From contig NC_057790.1 of NCBI RefSeq assembly GCF_014905175.1, positions 9,920,001 through 9,984,000 of the forward strand: a DNA stretch of 64,000 bases, read 5' to 3'. Position numbers and translations under genes: made by a program. This DNA is from Aphidius gifuensis (lineage: Eukaryota > Arthropoda > Insecta > Hymenoptera > Braconidae). The first letter of the stretch is position 1, and each line of letters begins with the position of its first letter. This document shows positions 33,761 through 46,307 of the stretch, piece by piece. Under the pieces are notes generated by a model. It did no database searches. It was not told the DNA's origin and was given only the letters and a program-made list of their open reading frames with translations.

Positions 33761-36700
33761 CTATCCAACATATGGATATCCCGGATATCCAACAGGTGGT
33801 GGAAAATATCCAGCAAAAGCAGGTACAGTTGGTTGCACAGCAATAGTAGAAGTAACATACGTTGTTAAATCGGTTGGCACAACTCTCGTTGAAAACAGCG
33901 TTGTATATGCTGTTTTAGCACCAAAGGTGAGTTTTAAAACCCTTGAGTCCGAAATAGTTGCCAATGTTTGTGTTACTATTGGAGCAGTTGTAACGGTAAA
34001 TTGTTGCTGCGGTGGAAAAAGAGGTACCTGTGGCATTTGCTGTAAGTGTGGTATATGAGGAGGAATGATTGGTGTTAGTGTTGATGTGCCATATTCATAA
34101 TTTGTTCTTGAAACTGTTGCGATCGGTCTCGAAAGAGTTGAAAATACAGTGTTTCCATTGTTAACCAATGGTATGACGTGAGACTCGAATAATGTTTCCA
34201 AAACAATAACAGGTCGTGATGTTGTTATTATTTGTTGTTGTGGTTGTTGACTGAAGAATTTTAACAATGCAAGTTGTTGTACTTGCTCGGATCGTAATTG
34301 TGATTCATGGGCTAATGTTGGTATCAATGTTGATGTCTGTTTTTGAGAGATTTTCGAAACACTTAAATCAGAATCATCATTACTAGGTACCACAACCCGT
34401 TTCGGAATATCTTCATCGTCATCACGATCATCACCGAAATCAAGTTCAAGATGTAGCTCACTTCCTGCTTCATCTAATTTTGAATTGAATTCATTCAAAG
34501 TTTTCGATGGGATGAAATGGTATAATTCCGAAGGGGGAAGGGTTTTTGTTGCTGTGACCATTCGCGCGATATTGTAGGTCTGCACTAGAGTTAACGTCGT
34601 CGTGTTTCCACTAGAAACAACTGGAAGCAAATGAGTTTTTAGTAATGTTTGGGTTGTTGTAAATGTTTCTGTTAAAGTCTCTAATGGTGGGGTTGCTTGT
34701 CCAGATTCTAAAGTTATAGCAGGAAGAGTTGCAACTGAAGAATCCAAAGGAAGGGATGTCTCATATGCTGCGCCAGTGTTTGCCAAAATATTTTCAGTAA
34801 GTGGCTCGGTTGAAGTAGTCATCGATGATACCTCTTCAGTTGCAAATGATTTTTTGAATGTAGACGTCAAAGTTATGTATCGAGTATTTTTCAAGGTTCC
34901 CACCTACAAAGTAAAAGTTTATTAAAGTCACACGATATATAAGTAACGAAAGATATGAATAAAACAAGGTTTATTCAATAAAAAGTTCTTTTTCTTTTGC
35001 ATATAACTTTCTGATAAACATTAAAGAACAAATCTGTTGTTCAAGCAAAAAAAAAAAAAATATGGGTATGTATAATGATCAAAAATGAATTGAATATTGT
35101 TTTGATAAATAAATACCCGAAAAAAAAAATGATATTCAAATATTTTCGGAGATCGTCCATGGAATATAGTGGAAGATGTCACTTTTATCCACAGAAGCTC
35201 TCTGAATATCACCATATTCAATGGTATTTGAATTCCCGGAAAAAAAATTTTCTGCTTATGTTTGGATCTGTTTTGCCAGATCGTAATAAATTCAACAAAA
35301 AAGAATATTGATATTGATTTCAGTAGTATTTTTTATGTAGAAAATAATGGGCATAATAAAAATGCGATATCTTCAATTGTTTTTTTAGATATTAATAGTT
35401 GAAAATCAAAAATATCGATATATTTATACAATGTATAATGTATAATGACGGGTTGTAATCCGAAAAAAACAGATTTCATAAATTTTTAACAATCAATATC
35501 TCAAAAACAATTGAAAATATTAAACTTTTATTATTACCGTTGTTTTATACATTAAAAATACTACCAAAATCAATATCATTATTTTTTTTTTTCTAATTCA
35601 CTATTATTAACAAATCCTAAAATAATAAAAAATTAACAAAAAATTTCGATATATTTTACATTCAAAGCGTAATATCTCAAAAACTATTCTAGATATGGTA
35701 TATTGCTGTTTTGTCCATGATATTTCTCGTAAAAATCACTATAAGAATCGATCTATAAATTATAATTTTCTTCTTATCCATTTGTTTATAACAAAAATAA
35801 CAGAACAAAAAAAATATTAATATCTTGTTTCTTCAATATTTCAGAACGTATTCAAGATATCGAAATTCTGTTGGGGCCATTATTTTTTTCTCGAAATGAC
35901 GTTATAACATAAGTTATAAAATTTCGTCTCCACTGATATCGTAACCTTGCCATGAATTTTAAGTTTCAGGTTTAAATAAATTGAAAATTTGAATTCGTTG
36001 TTTTTTTGCTTTTCCGTTGAATCCGTTCGTTTTTATGGAGAACCCGACTTGATTTTTACATATCTTTAGTGAAATTTCTTCAGCTTTCCGAAAAAAATAT
36101 TTTCAAACTTGTCAATTTTGAGGCAACGCAACTAAAACAGCTTTATCTGCGAAAAACTCGATTTGCAAAGTGTTATAAACGTCAAAAAAAAAAAGTGATA
36201 TTTTTTATGAAAAGCTGAGAAATTTTCACTGAAAAAATGATTTTGCTTTATCGTTTCATTCACCAACAAAATACTAAAAAAATGAACCAAAAAAAAAAAA
36301 AAAACCAATATCGATGAAATGCCCCATTCAATAACTGCGAAAATAATTGATGAAAAAAAAAAAAAAAAACTCGCAAGTGTATTTAATAGGGCTTCACTCA
36401 AGACTAAATATGCCAAGACTGGACCCAGCCTTTAGAGATGCACACGAGACGAGACCAGTCTCGGCACTTTCTCGTCTCGTCTCGCGAACTCAAGACGAGA
36501 CCGAGACGAGACTGACAATTTTTGAGGCGAGACGAGACCGAGACGATACTAGCATTAGTCCGAGACTTCTCGCGGGACTCTCGCGAGAGTCTCGCCGTGT
36601 CATCAATAATATCAAATTTAGTTTTCTTAATTTTTTTTTTTTTTTTTATGGTGCCTTTTTTAGTATTAAGTTCTTATACATATTGCATCTATATAATAAC

Positions 36701-39700
36701 TATAAACAAACAAAAAAATATATAAAATGAATAAAAATTAAATTGAAATCCAGCTTAATTTAAAAAAATAATGGTAAATTATATTTTGATTCAGACGTAC
36801 GAAATAAATAAAGAACATCTTCATTATATATGTTAAATCAAAGTATAAATATGCATTTTTTTTTAAATTTAAACTTGATTTATTTATTATTTTGTTGTTG
36901 TTATTAATCGATACGTAATGAAATGATTAATAATTAATAAAAAAAAACTAATAAAGTACTCATACGTTATAAAAGAATAAAAAAGAAAAAAAAAATATTT
37001 TATATGCATATATTACAAGAATGTATATATTTAAAAATGTTGTATTGATAATAAAAAAAAAAGTTTACTTTTGTTCACTTTATATTTATACAGCCGAGAC
37101 TAGACGAGACTCCGATTTTTTTTACTCGAGACCAGACTAGGGCTTCACTCAAGACTAAATATGCCAAGACTGGACCCAATCTTGTCTTGGTCTTGTCTTG
37201 GTACGAAATATGCAAATCTTGTCTTGGTCTTGTCTTGGTTTTAAAAAGGCCAATCTTGTCTTGTCTTGGTTCAGTTTTGGTCTTGTTTTTGTCTTGGTCT
37301 TGGGTCGGTCTTGGTATTTTCTTGGTCTTGCCTATTGTATTATTTATTATTTTACTTTATAAATTATATAAATAATTTAGCATTTATATTTATAATATTA
37401 ATTATTATTTAATAAATTTTATTTGCCAATCTTATTCAAACGAGAACAGATAAATTTAAGCAAAACTTAAATTGAAATAGACCTAAATTTATAAATTAAA
37501 TAAAGTAAATAAGTTGAAATGGAATCTAGTTAAATTTCAAATAAAACTTATCAAGAGCCCCAAAATATTATTTCTTTTTTATATATATGTACATATTTAT
37601 ATATTCGTCGTGTGTACGTTATGTTTTTTGATAAACCTGACGTTTTATAAACATAACGGCTGTGCAATAAACATCCACAGGGTAACGTCTCATGATTATT
37701 GGTATATATGTATAAGCGCCTGGTCCACTATAGGATTCGTGTGAGTCGTCTTTGTTTCTATTATTATGTCTACTAAGTGTGATATGTATTTTATGGAACT
37801 CTATGCTTAGTTCATTGTGTTCTTTGTTGATAACGATTAAATATACACTTAATATATGATGTATCAGTTTATTAATTTGTGAGTATGAATCATAGATCAA
37901 ATTACTTTCGTATATTTTTGAAATTTTTATTTTTTATTTAATTATAAAAAAATGACACAAGACTGACAAGAGTCTTGTGTAATCTTGGCCCAAAAGAGAG
38001 ATCTTGTCTTGGGCTTGTGTTGATTTTAAATACATCAGTCTTGTCTTGGTCTTGTCTTGAAAACCAAGACAATACCAAGACAATACCAAGACTGGTCTTG
38101 GTCTTGGGTGAAGCCCTAGACCAGACCGAGACAAGACTCTGATTTTTTCAGCCGAGACGATACCGAGACGAGACTGTTGTTTTGGTCATTTTTCGAGACC
38201 GAGACGAGCCTCGATCAAATCTCGTCTCGTCTCGTCTCGTCTCGTGTGCATCTCTACCAGTCTTGTCTTGGTTTTGTCTTGGGTTTAAAAAGGTCAATCT
38301 TGTCTTGGTCTTGTCTTGGTCTTGGGTCGGTCTTGGTATTTTCTTGGTCTTGTCTATTGTATTATTAATTATTTTACTTTATAAATTATAATATTTTATA
38401 ATAATAATTAATATTTAAGTTCTAATATTAATTATTATTTAATAAATTTTATTTGCCAATCTTATTTAAAGTTGAACAGATAAATTTAAGTAAAATTTAA
38501 ATTAAATAGACCTAAATTTATAAATTAAAGGAAGTTAATAAATTGAAATTGAAACCAGTCGAATTTCAAATAAAACTTATCAAGAGTCCCAAAATATTAT
38601 TTCTTTTTTATATATATGAAAATATTTATATATTTTTATTCGTCATGTACGTTATGTTTTTTGATAAACCTGACATTTTACTTATAATAACGACTGTGCA
38701 ATAAACATCCGCAGGGTAACGTCTCATGATTATGGGTATATATGTAAGCAGTGCCGTAACAAAGAATTTTTGCGCCCTGGGCAAAATTATATTTTGCGCC
38801 CTATTTTTATCGATATAATATATGAAAAAAAAATCATTTGTTAGGTGTACCCTGGTAGAAATAATCTCTCCTGATTTTCTCCGGATCTCACCGGATTTTC
38901 TACGTAATTGAGACTTCCGGAGATATTTACGGAGTAATCTCCAGACTATTTCTATAATATCTCCGGATTTTTTCCGGAATTTTGACTTAAAAAAACAAAC
39001 ACATAAAAATGGAAAAATTAATAAGAAAAAGTAGAAATAAGAGTTTACATACGAAAAATAAAAAAGAAATTTTTTCTGAAAAAATCCGGAGAAAACCCGA
39101 AAAAACTCCGGAATAATATCTCCGAAAGTCTCAATTGCGTAGAAAATCCGGCGAAATCCGTAGGAATCGGGAGATAATCTGGAGAAAATCCGGAGAGATT
39201 ATTTCTACCAGGGGTGATATAGATGAAGAATGAATCATTACGAAGGCAAAACAGTTTTTGTCTTCTAGCATTGTCACTGGAAAACTTATCTATGGTGCCT
39301 CCTGTGAGGTGTTTCAATTATTTTGTGTTTCATTTGTATTCATCTATCATGATGTCATCGAAGTCTATTGAAGATACAATCAATTTGGCACAATGATTCT
39401 ATTTTAGTATAGAAAAAATTGCAGAGAAATTAATCTAGATTATGAAATAATTTATTTGGTTACATCTAATCCTTAGCAAAAGTTGCCAATAGATCTTTTT
39501 GATTAATTAATTATGGCAAATGTATCTAGGGAAAGAATGTAACCAAATATATTAATTCCTAGTCTAAATTGATTTTTAGCAATATCTCCTATCATAAATT
39601 GAAATTATTGTCTAAAATAGCTAAAGAATTTATTTAGACTAAGAAATAATATATTTGGTTATACATTCTTTCCTCAGCAATATTTGGCAATAGCTTTATT

Positions 39701-42700
39701 ATTAACTAATTATGGCAAATGTTGCTAAGAAAAGGATGTGACCAAATAAAAAAATTCCTTTGGCCTATAGTCAATACAAGTAGAATAAAAATCGGTCCAT
39801 TATTTAACCTGCGTTCGTGGTTAAGTCTGTTAAGGGATTTGGACGATTTTTTTCAGAATATGAGAAAGAAATGAAATTTATACAGTAGATTTTTGAAATA
39901 CTAATACATTTTATGTGATTTTTTGGTAGCTGTTTGGAAGCTCGTTTTTTTTTATTAATTTTCAAAGTTGACAACTTTTAACATTGGCTCTTATGGAGAA
40001 TGCGATTTTTGTCAAAAAAAAATCCATTAAAATACCAATATCTCCAATCGACAATATGACATCATGAAAAAAAACTATCGGGTTATGAAATGAGACAAAA
40101 TAAAACGTATAGAAAAAAAATAAAAGAGGTTTGGATCTTAGTTTTTTTACAATTAATAATTGAAGTATAAAAAAATTGAATTTTATGAGGAATTATTGAA
40201 AAATTACTAGAGACCTCTTGCGGATGACTTCTAGAAACACAATATGTCTATGAGTGCGAAAAAGACAAAAAACAGAGAAAAAATGTTGCCTCACTCTTCG
40301 TTTTAAAAAAATCGTCCAAATCCCTTAAAGTACGATGTTAGTGATAGGTAGAATTTTAAAGTATAGAGGATCGTGTCTTGGCCGTTGTCAGAAGAAACAA
40401 AAAAAAAATTTCAATCGAAATTATTAAGTATTTTTTATTTTACGTCGTATTTTGCATTTTTAATATTGTTTTTGGACAATTGTCTCTAAACGAACAATGG
40501 CAATAATAAGGACGATTACCTTCAAATTTAAAAAGACAATCATGTTTATGTAATACCCGAATGATCATAAATGACAGTAGTCAATTTATTTCCTGAAAAT
40601 AATTTTTTTTTTCAATTGTTTTAAAAAGAATATTTTTTTTCTTGTCTCGCGCTTCTAAGTGCGCCCCTCTTTACACTGCGCCCTGGGCAGTTGCCCCTCT
40701 TGCCCACCCCTTGTTACGGCACTGTATGTAAGCGCCTGGTCCACTATAGTATTCGTGTAAGTCGCCTTTGTTTCTATTATTATGTCTACTAAGTGTGATA
40801 TGTATTTTATGGAGCTCTATGCTTAGTTTATTGTTTTCTTTGTTGATAACGATTAAATATACACTTAATATATGATGTATCAGTTTATTAATTTGTGAGT
40901 ATGTATCGAAGATCAAATTACTTTCGTAGATTTTTAAAATTTTTATTTTTTATTTAATTATAAAAAAATGACACAAGACTGACAAGTCTTGTGTAATCTT
41001 GGCCCAAAAAGAGAGATCTTGTCTTGGGCTTGTCTTGATTTTAAATACATCAGTCTTGTCTTGGTCTTGGTCTTGAGTGAAGCCCTAGTATATAATCGAG
41101 GACTATAATCTTTCAAAATTTCAAGAAGTTCTGAGGATGCCTATAATTGGCGTTTCCGCTCATATACACTTCCAGTATAAATCGTTGACTATATGTAGAC
41201 ATAGATAGTTGGGTATCTCCGGTGATGTTCAGAGATGTGGGCAAAACTGACAATTTTAAATATATTCCATGGACAACGTCCAAAGATATTCGAATATCAT
41301 TCGTTTTTTTTCTTGGGTATTTTTACCTGGAATGTATATGGTGATTTAATTGTTGCAATTTCAAAATAAACATCATTGAAGTCAGCTGGTGTTGAAATTT
41401 GTACATTAATTGTATCAACTGGTAGAATTAGCTCTGGTTGTTCATCATTTCGTACACTTGTTTGTGACACTTCTTCAGTTTCACTCGAGTCAAGTTCTTC
41501 ATTAGACGTGACACCTTCTTGAGATTTTTTCTGTGCTGGAAGTGAAGATTTGTCATCATTCATTGAAGTTAAAACTGCCTCACTTGTTGGCGGCGTTGGT
41601 GTGTCTGTTCCGGGTACTACTTTTTCTTCGTCGTCAGACTGTTTTCTGATTGCTATGCGTGGCTTCGGGGTGGTTTTGTAAGACCACCGACCCTGAGTGC
41701 GAGGTAGCTTCACCTTTGGAACGGGACTGAATGGAGTATTTGGTTCGGATTTTTGACGAAGTGGTTTCGAAGAGAGGCTTGATTGATGATTTGTGTTGGG
41801 ACGGAAACCAGAACGGCGACGAGCGGTTGGGACTGCTTCCGTTGTTGATGTTGTTGTTGATGTTAATGGTGCACGATTTCTGTAATTAAAAAAACATGAA
41901 CTACATTATCCTGAGTGGAAATTTCGGTTAGCTGAATTCGATTCCAATCTCTTGCTTTTAAAAATGGCTCTAATGACGAAACGATGGTCGTTAAATAGTT
42001 TTGGGCTTGGAAAAAGTAAGAAGCACCATAGCCAAGTGGTCAAGGCAGTCACCTGACCTGGATCAGGGGTTTGATTCCTGTCAGGGTCACTTTATTTTTT
42101 CCAAACTCTTGCATTACGAGAGTAAAACTGGCATTCAATTCAAACTGCAGGCTGGATCTGGCGAACTGGATTCGGGATAGATAGAATTTTTCTTTAGCAA
42201 ACGATATTTCAAAATTGAAAAGCAAAAAAAAATACATCGAACGCGTGATTACATGCGTGCTCACAAGTACCTTTAGTTTTGCATTATATATTTTTACTAT
42301 TTATATTAAGCTATTGGTGAAGTTAAATATTCAATATAGGCATTCCAGGAGAAGTCAGGAAGAACAGATCCGATTAGCTTCAGTCAAACCTCACTGAATT
42401 CGTGAATGGACATTGAAAAAATACCAATCTTAGGTTTGAGCCAGGCAATCTAGAGTGCTATTCTTGGTCCAATATTGCGGGATGTCGCCAGCATGAATTT
42501 TTGACATGGAAAAGTAAAGTCGCTTCTTAATATTTTTCATGTAAATCTACCATATTCCATGTTTTCCTAATCTATTCCACCAAAATTTGGTCGATTTTCA
42601 TGAAAAATATTAAGAAGCGACTTTACTTTTCCATGTCACCGCTAGGGCTTCACTCAAGACTAAATATGCCAAGACTGGACCCAATCTTGTCTTGGTCTTG

Positions 42701-45700
42701 TCTTGGTTTTAAAAAGGCCAATCTTGTCTTGTCTTGGTCTTGTCTTGGTTCAGTCTTGGTCTTGTTCTTGTCTTGGTCTTGGGTCGGTCTTGGTATTTTC
42801 TTGGTCTTGCCGATTGTATTATTTATTATTTTACTTTATAAATTATATAAATAATTTAACATTTATACAGACTGTCCCATTTTAATTGGATAATGGATTT
42901 TTCTTGAAAAATATAGCTCAAGTTGAAAAATGATTCAAGTAAAAGTTGTAGGGTTTGGAGGGGGACCCAGAAAAAAAAAAAAAAAATTCAAAAAATTCAA
43001 AATGGCGGAGTTTCAGGTATGAACATAGTTTTTTTAAATGGATACTGTATTTTTTTTTTGCACCAAAATGTTCCTTACATCAAAACCAACACTTTTTATT
43101 TGAAAAATTTTTCGATAAAATCACTTTTTTTTCGGCCCGATTTTATCTGTTGATGGATTTTCCTCAAAAAAAAATGGCTTTGATTTGAAAATGATATTTG
43201 GAAAAGTTGTAGCATTTAGGAAGACAAACACGAAAAAGAAAAAAAATTTGGTAAAAAATTCAAAATGGCGGAGTGAGAAGCATGGATAAAAAAAATGGAC
43301 TTAGCCAAAAAATTTTATTCGGAAAAAGTGTTCATCTTGATGCAAACAATTTTTTAGTGAAAAAAAATTACACCTAACCTCTAGAGATGCACACGAGACG
43401 AGACGAGACGAGATTTGATCGAGTCTCGTCTCGGTCTCGAAAAATGACCAAAACAACAGTCTCGTCTCGGTATCGTCTCGGCTGAAAAAATCAGAGTCTC
43501 GTCTCGGTCTCGTCTCGAGTAAAAAAAATCGAAGTCTCGTCTAGTCTCGGCTGTATAAATATAAAGTGAACAAAAGTAATTTTTTTTTTTTATAATCAAT
43601 ACAACATTTTTAAATATATACATTCTTGTAATATATGCATATAAAATATTTTTTTTTTTTTATTCTTTTAAAACGTATGAGTACTTTATTAGTTTTTTTT
43701 TCAATTATTAATTAACAATGAATATTGCATTTATTTTAAATCAAAAATTACGTATCGATTGTACTGAACAACAAACAAAAAATATATAAAATGAATATAA
43801 ATTAATAATAAATAAATCAAGTTTAAATTAAAAAAAAAAAAGCTTATTTATACTTTGATTTAACATATATAATGAAGATGCTCTTTATTTATTTCGTACG
43901 TCTAAATCAAAATATAATTTACCATTATTTTTTTAAATTGAGCTGGATTTCAATTTAATTTTTATTCATTTTATATATTTTTTTGTTTGTTTATAGTTAT
44001 TATATAGATGCAATATGTATAAAAACTTAATACTAAAAAAGGCACCACAAAAAAAAAAAAAAAAAAAAATTAAGAAAACCAAATTTGATATTATTGATGA
44101 CACGGCGAGACTCTCGCGAGAGTCTCGCGAGAAGTCTCGGACTAATGCTAGTATCGTCTCGGTCTCGTCTCGCCTCGAAAATTGTCAGTCTCGTCTCGGT
44201 CTCGTCTCGAGTTCGCGAGACGAGACGAGAAAGTACCGAGACTGGTCTCGTCTCGTGTGCATCTCTACTAACCTCAAAAAAAAAGATGTTCATACTTTAA
44301 AATCCGCCATTTTGAACTTTTAAAAATTTTTTTTTTTCTTTCCGTGTTTGTCTCCCTGAACGCTACAACTTTTCTGAATATCATTTTTAAATTTGAGCCA
44401 TATTTTTTGAGGAAAATCCAACAACAGACAAAATTGGGCCGAAAAAAAAGTGATTTTATCGAAAAACGTTTCAAGTAAAAAGTGTTAGTTTTGATGTAAG
44501 AAACATTTTGGTACTAAAAAAAAATATAGTATCCATTTGAAAAAACTTTGTTCATACCTGAAACTCCGCCATTTTGAATTTTTTGAATTTTTTTTTTTTT
44601 TTTTTGGGTCCCCCTCCAAACCCTACAACTTTTACTTGAATCATTTTTCAACTTGAGCTATATTTTTCAAGAAAAATCCATTATCCAAATAAAATGGGAC
44701 AGTCTGTATTTATAATATTAATTGTTATTCAATAAATTTTATTTGTCAATCTTATTCAAACGAGAACAGATAAATTTAAGCAAAACTTAAATTGAAATAG
44801 ACCTAAATTTATAAATTAAATAAAGTAAATAAGTTGAAATGGAATCTAGTTAAATTTCAAATAAAACTTATCAAGAGCCCCAAAATATTATTTCTTTTTT
44901 ATATATATGTACATATTTATATATTTTTATTCGTCATGTACGTTATGTTTTTTGATAAACCTGACGTTTTATAAACATAACGGCTGTGCAATAAACATCC
45001 ACAGGGTAACGTCTCATGATTATTGGTATATATGTATAAGCGCCTGGTCCACTATAGTATTCGTGTGAGTCGTCTTTGTTTCTATTATTATGTCTACTAA
45101 GTGTGATATGTATTTTATGGAACTCTATGCTTAGTTTATTGTGTTCTTTGTTGATAACGATTAAATATACACTTAATATATGATGTATCAGTTTATTAAT
45201 TTGTGAGTATAAATCATATATCAAATTACTTTCGTAGATTTTTGAAATTTTTATTTTTTATTTAATTATAAAAAAATGACACAAGACTGACAAGAGTCTT
45301 GTGTAATCTTGGCCCAAAAGAGAGATTTTGTCTTGGGCTTGTGTTGATTTTAAATACATCAGTCTTGTCTTGGTCTTGTCTTGAAAACCAAGACAATACC
45401 AAGACAATACCAAGACTGGTCTTGGTCTTGGGTGAAGCCCTAGTCACCGCAGAAATTCATGCCCGCAACATTGGACCAAGAATAGCACTCCTGCATTCGA
45501 TTCGAATCAGAGAATAATCAAGGAACACGAATCCAGTTAGTCATTGCTCCATCGAATCCGAATTGGATCAGGCTTTTTTTAGCATAACTGTATCCAATTC
45601 AGATAAAGATCTAGATGGCCCAGATTGAATTTCTACTTGGGATCTTTAAACAAACAAATATCAAAATGTCCTACTTGTAACTTGGTCTGGCTGTTCCTGG

Positions 45701-46307
45701 GCGATTTTTATTCGAATTTTTCAACTGTTGTGACGGATCAAAATTTTCTCCATCTTCTAACATCTTACTTTTGAATTTTGAACGCACTGGTTGATTCACA
45801 GAACCCTTCATGACTGGCTTAGTATTTGATTGCCCTGTTTTCAAAAATCAAAGAAAACATTTTAAAGAAAAAAAAAAACTCATACTTTTGTGATACTTTG
45901 TTATTGATTTGAGAAAACGGACCAGTAGGTGAATGAAAAAGTCCTTCAAGTGGCAAAGATGATTCTTCTTGTTGTTGAACTGCTGGTGTTGGCTCCAACT
46001 GAGGCTTCAATTTACCATGCTGGGGTCCAATTGTTTTCAAAATTTTCTGCGAATTCGATGCACGAATTTTCCCATCAGCCAAAGCCGGTGCTCCGGGCTT
46101 CAATATTTTCGAAGCACTTTGCAATACTTGAGCGTATTTTCCATTAATGTAAGTACCGATAACTGAAGTTTCATGAACTGTTGTTAATCCATCTTTAACT
46201 ATTGTCCCACCCATGCGTGTAACAAGTCCTGTCAGATTTTCTCGTTCTTTTTTTGATGATTGACGTAGTTTTGATGCGATTTTGGAAGACGGCTTCAAAT
46301 TAATTAC
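33761..46307 (-). CDS. DUF4758-type insect protein, 3' exons
   Basis: Exons in order of transcription: 46307 to about 45897; 45834-45675; 41879-41327; 34903-33761 (stop). Upstream exons lie at higher coordinates and were not found. The first exon carries GGTIVKDGLTTVHETSVIGT and GKYAQVLQSASKI, a core I associate with insect DUF4758 proteins. The third is Ser/Thr/Pro-rich and mucin-like. The last (about 380 residues) holds SKTLNEFNSKLDEAGSELHL, an acidic tail and three diverged repeats of the type THLLPVV..GNT, then a Pro/Gly/Tyr-rich end. Junctions 45675/41879 and 41327/34903 agree in phase. The junction after the first exon does not: donors at 45896 (phase 0) and 45885 (phase 2) do not fit acceptor 45834 (needs phase 1); an acceptor at 45817 would fit the first. 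Function unknown; probably secreted or extracellular. At least 750 residues. Confidence 0.82.
34904..36386. other. DUF4758 gene intron, right-hand part: repeat S copy 2 and flank
   Basis: 35100-35950 contains repeat S in the orientation opposite to 10590-11240 (GGGGCCATTATTTTTTTCTCG near 35875). 35960-36380 has A-runs and no exon. Confidence 0.4.
36433..38256. mobile_element. hAT-type element E1 (TAGAGATGCACACGAGAC termini)
   Basis: Ends TAGAGATGCACACGAGACG and inverse; flanks CCAGCCTT and CCAGTCTT (7/8). Its subterminal sequence is a GAGACGAGAC/GTCTCGTCTC low-complexity tract. It is itself interrupted by D-type element 37138-38118. Non-coding. Confidence 0.78.
37138..38118. mobile_element. 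hAT-type element D2, intact, nested in E1
   Basis: TAGGGCTTCACTCAAGAC to GTCTTGGGTGAAGCCCTA, with a perfect 8-bp duplication GACCAGAC on both sides. At 981 bp it is the only uninterrupted copy, and so the reference for this family. Short frames in it come from CTTGTCTTGG repeats. Confidence 0.88.
38749..40724. mobile_element. hAT-type element G (CAGTGCCGTAAC termini) nested in D1
   Basis: Ends CAGTGCCGTAACAAAGAATT and TTGTTACGGCACTG, with a perfect 8-bp duplication TATGTAAG. Subterminal GCGCCCTGGGCA is found at both ends. 39440-39760 holds inverted ATCCTTAGC-type words. No transposase frame. Confidence 0.88.
38850..39213. mobile_element. 364-bp family A MITE nested in element G
   Basis: CCCTGGTAGAAATAATCTCTCC and inverse ends with CTCCGGA/TCCGGAG internal words. 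The flanking dinucleotides (TA, GT) do not match, unlike other copies. Confidence 0.7.
42022..42090 (+). other. tRNA-like sequence
   Basis: Box A (TAGCCAAGTGGTCAAGGC) and box B (GGTTTGATTCCTG) at tRNA spacing; weak T stem and no acceptor pairing. It lies inside element H and probably is a tRNA-derived module. Confidence 0.45.
42503..42637. repeat. hairpin with about 43-bp arms
   Basis: GACATGGAAAAGTAAAGTCG and CTTCTTAATATTTTTCATG are mirrored at 42598-42637. It is the inner part of the inverted repeat of element H. Confidence 0.75.
42868..44706. mobile_element. long-armed TA element F (CAGACTGTCCC termini) nested in D3
   Basis: CAGACTGTCCCATTTTAATT and its inverse form arms of about 400-500 bp; a TA is duplicated, as shown by comparison with the empty site in D2 near 37387. 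The arms contain CCGCCATTTTGAA. No transposase. Tc1/mariner-type insertion preference is inferred from TA. Confidence 0.82.
43382..44267. mobile_element. hAT-type element E2 nested in F
   Basis: TAGAGATGCACACGAGACG termini with a perfect 8-bp duplication CTAACCTC. At 886 bp it is the intact reference for family E. The interior is largely inverted against E1. Confidence 0.88.

Larger units (their letters stand above)
36387..41087. mobile_element. outer hAT-type element D1 (TAGGGCTTCAC termini) with nested insertions
   Basis: Ends TAGGGCTTCACTCAAGAC and its inverse, flanked by GTATTTAA (36379-36386) and GTATATAA (41088-41095), a 7/8 match. The terminal region is made of TCTTGTCTTGG words. It is interrupted by the hAT-type element at 36433 and by the one at 38749. 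About 0.9 kb is its own sequence, nearly the size of the uninterrupted copy at 37138. No transposase. Confidence 0.78.
42643..45442. mobile_element. hAT-type element D3 nested in element H
   Basis: D-family termini with a perfect 8-bp duplication GTCACCGC (42635-42642 and 45443-45450). Without its insert at 42868 it is about 960 bp and near-identical to D2. Confidence 0.88.
41910..45641. mobile_element. outermost element H filling the intron between DUF4758 exons
   Basis: Left end CCTGAGTGGAAATTTC and right end GAATTTCTACTTGGG resemble the family B termini, with AT on each side. Inside, GAGTGCTATTCTTGGTCCAA (42449) is mirrored at 45465-45486. The two ends sit 30 and 33 bp from the intron borders. 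Superfamily uncertain; the outer limits are the least certain of this stack. Confidence 0.5.

Noticed and set aside
36347..38391. Frames rich in Arg/Asp/Glu/Thr and Ser/Leu/Val around GAGAC and CTTGTCTTGG tracts
   Set aside because: Translations of low-complexity hAT termini; the same translations recur wherever the tract occurs and on both strands.
44015..44323. A 102-codon plus-strand frame
   Set aside because: It runs over the GTCTCG tract and an A-run of element E2, and its mirror image is equally open on the other strand.
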